Source of the DNA: Micromonospora echinaurantiaca
Lineage (GTDB): Bacteria; Actinomycetota; Actinomycetes; Mycobacteriales; Micromonosporaceae
Assembly: GCF_900090235.1 (NCBI RefSeq)
Contig: NZ_LT607750.1
Location: 6,901,501 to 6,965,500, forward strand
Direction: 5' to 3'
Length of the DNA: 64,000 nt
How positions within the stretch are numbered: the stretch's first letter is position 1; each line of letters opens with the position of its first letter. Shown piece after piece: positions 62,614 through 64,000 of the stretch. The position numbers were made by a program, and so were the translations under genes. The notes beneath the pieces were generated by a model. It did no database searches. It was given only the letters and a program-made list of their open reading frames with translations, and was not told the origin of the DNA.

Positions 62614-63882
62614 TCACCGTCGCTCCTTCGTGCTCGGGGTGGGTGGCGCGGCCAGGCGGGCCGCGCGCAGTTCCAGGTAGCGCTGTTCCGGGCGGCTGGT
62701 GGTCGCCCGCGCCGCCGCCCGGTACGCCTCCCGCGCGGCGGCCGGCTCGCCGGCCAGTTCCAGCAGGTGGGCGCGGACGGCGGCGAGCCGGTGGTGCCCG
62801 GCGGTGCGCTCGTCGGCGTCCAGCGGGGCGAGCAGCGCCAGGCCGGCCCGGGGACCGTCCACCATGGCCACCGCCACCGCCTGGTTCAGGGTGATCATCG
62901 GGTTCGGCGCCAGCCGGGCCAGCAGCCGGTAGAGCGCCAGGATCTGCGGCCAGTCGGTCCGCTCGGCCGACGGCGCCTCGGCGTGCACCGCGGCGATCGC
63001 CGCCTGCACCTGGTACGGCCCCGGCGGTGACCAGGTCAGCGCCGCGGTGACCAGGGCGATCCCCTCCTCGATGGCCGCCCGGTCCCACCGGCTGCGGTCC
63101 TGCTCGGCGAGCGGGACCAGTTCCCCGTCCGGCCCGGTACGCGCCGCCCGGTGCGCGTCGGTGAGCAGCATCAGCGCCAGCAACCCGGCCACCTCGCCGT
63201 CGTCGGGCAGCAGCCGGTGCAGGATGCGGGTCAGCCGGATCGCCTCGCTGGTCAGCTCGGCTCGGTGCAGGCCCGGGCCGCTGGAGGCGGTGTAGCCCTC
63301 GTTGAAGATCAGGTAGAGCACCTGGAGCACGGTGCGCAGCCGCTCGTCCCGCTCGGCCGCCGACGGCATGGCGAACGTGGCCCCGGCGGCCTCGACCCGC
63401 TGCTTGGCCCGCCGGATGCGCTGGCTCATGGTCGCCTCGGGCACCAGGTGGGCCCGGGCGATCTGCGCAGTGGTCAGGCCGCCGACGGCGCGTAGCGTCA
63501 ACGCCACCTGGGCCGAGCGGGCCAGCGCCGGGTGGCAGCAGAGGAAGAGCAGCGTCAGCGTGTCGTCCTCGGCCGGCGGCTCCGCGTCGGCCGGCGGGGC
63601 CACCGCCGCGTACGCCGGCTCGCGGATCGCCACCGCGACCTCGCGCTCCCGGCGGGCCCGCTCGCTGCGCCACTCGTCGGTGAGCCGCCGGGTGGCGACG
63701 GTCAGCAACCAGGCCCGCGGATTGTCCGGCACACCCTGCTCGGGCCACTGGGTGGCGGCGGCCAGCAGGGCCTCCTGGACGGCGTCCTCGCACCGGTCGA
63801 ACTGGCCGTGCCGGCGCACGAGCAGGCCGAGGACCTGCGGCGCGACGGTGCGCAGCAGGTCCTCGACGGCGCGGTCCGTCAC
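62614..63882 (-). CDS. ECF42-type RNA polymerase sigma factor
   Basis: 422 aa. Sigma-70 region 2 near residues 20-85 (RRHGQFDRCEDAVQEALLAAAT, NPRAWLLTVATRRLTDEWRSE), region 4 about 120-170 (LTLRAVGGLTTAQIARAHLVPEATMSQRIRRAKQRV), then a long C-terminal TPR/SnoaL-like regulatory part (ALMLLTDAHRAAR, LYRLLARLAPNPMITLNQAVAVAMV). This C-extension and the YCII partner define ECF42 (often labelled SigJ/DUF6596). No anti-sigma factor is expected. GTG 63882 overlaps the upstream YCII stop by 4 nt (GTGA). Confidence 0.92.
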   Translation of the reverse strand: MTDRAVEDLLRTVAPQVLGLLVRRHGQFDRCEDAVQEALLAAATQWPEQGVPDNPRAWLLTVATRRLTDEWRSERARREREVAVAIREPAYAAVAPPADAEPPAEDDTLTLLFLCCHPALARSAQVALTLRAVGGLTTAQIARAHLVPEATMSQRIRRAKQRVEAAGATFAMPSAAERDERLRTVLQVLYLIFNEGYTASSGPGLHRAELTSEAIRLTRILHRLLPDDGEVAGLLALMLLTDAHRAARTGPDGELVPLAEQDRSRWDRAAIEEGIALVTAALTWSPPGPYQVQAAIAAVHAEAPSAERTDWPQILALYRLLARLAPNPMITLNQAVAVAMVDGPRAGLALLAPLDADERTAGHHRLAAVRAHLLELAGEPAAAREAYRAAARATTSRPEQRYLELRAARLAAPPTPSTKERR

Positions 63883-64000
63883 ATCTCCGTCCCGGCCTCG
63901 TCCATCACCGGCCGGACCTCCAGCGCGCCGCCCAACCGCACGTCCGGCCAGCGCCGGGCGATCTCGACGGCCCGCTCGAAGCTGTCGCAGTCCACCATCA
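63879..64000 (-). CDS. YCII-domain protein, C-terminal fragment
   Basis: About 40 residues visible before the window edge: DCDSFERAVEIARRWP then GALEVRPVMDEAGTEM. This is the C-terminus of YCII/DGPF-domain proteins, which pair with ECF42 sigma factors. Its stop overlaps the sigma start by 4 nt. The N-terminus is outside the window. Confidence 0.8.
   Translation of the reverse strand, partial: MVDCDSFERAVEIARRWPDVRLGGALEVRPVMDEAGTEM

Overview
The window is very GC-rich actinobacterial DNA with third codon positions almost always G or C. The gene set (SepH, SerC and citrate synthase 2 of actinobacterial type, a type VII/ESX secretion locus with two mycosins, a c-di-AMP riboswitch ahead of a cell-wall protein, CsoR, an ECF42 sigma factor) fits the family Micromonosporaceae, most likely a Micromonospora-like organism; the genus is inferred. 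I see no rRNA, tRNA, CRISPR array, insertion sequence or prophage.

Layout. 1-12.97 kb is mainly core metabolism: a cut aldo/keto reductase, sepH, serC and citA on the minus strand, then pdxH-MFS, an aldose epimerase, a nitroreductase, a small ParB/VapB-like protein, a glutaryl-CoA-dehydrogenase-like enzyme, a DUF4230 protein, a PspC protein and L-serine ammonia-lyase. 13.03-18.87 kb is a compact cell-wall glycopolymer operon: ABC-2 permease, its ATPase, a CDP-alcohol phosphatidyltransferase fusion and a GT2-TagF fusion. 19-25.3 kb holds a lone MalK-type ATPase, a membrane protein, a hotdog protein, and a beta-phosphoglucomutase/GH65 phosphorylase pair that would turn an alpha-glucose disaccharide into glucose 6-phosphate. 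25.4-33.5 kb is a mixed block: hydrolase, AI-2E-family permease, orphan antitoxin-like protein, hemerythrin, FUSC protein, C39-like protease, PPOX protein, DUF1232 protein and two unknowns.

33.7-50.1 kb is a type VII secretion locus with an unusual strand pattern: eccB(-), eccE(+), eccD(-), eccC(+). It is flanked by WXG100-type and other helical substrates and by two mycosin proteases. The Gly-rich substrates at the two ends share an acidic C-terminal tail motif.

50.2-52.9 kb holds a winged-helix regulator divergent from a beta-carbonic anhydrase, and a secreted coiled-coil protein controlled by a c-di-AMP riboswitch. 52.9-62.2 kb is a copper/metal island: a YibE/F permease, a CopB-type ATPase, DUF6153 and DUF305 proteins, csoR divergent from copZ with two perfect CsoR boxes, a His-rich secreted protein and a CopA-type ATPase. 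The window ends with a CsbD stress protein and an ECF42 sigma factor coupled to a cut YCII-domain gene.

Two regulatory themes recur. Ten genes have a TAnnnT -10 element 6-7 nt before the start codon, which suggests leaderless mRNAs. Long perfect GC hairpins mark many gene ends, and two of these sites carry palindromic repeat elements that look dispersed.
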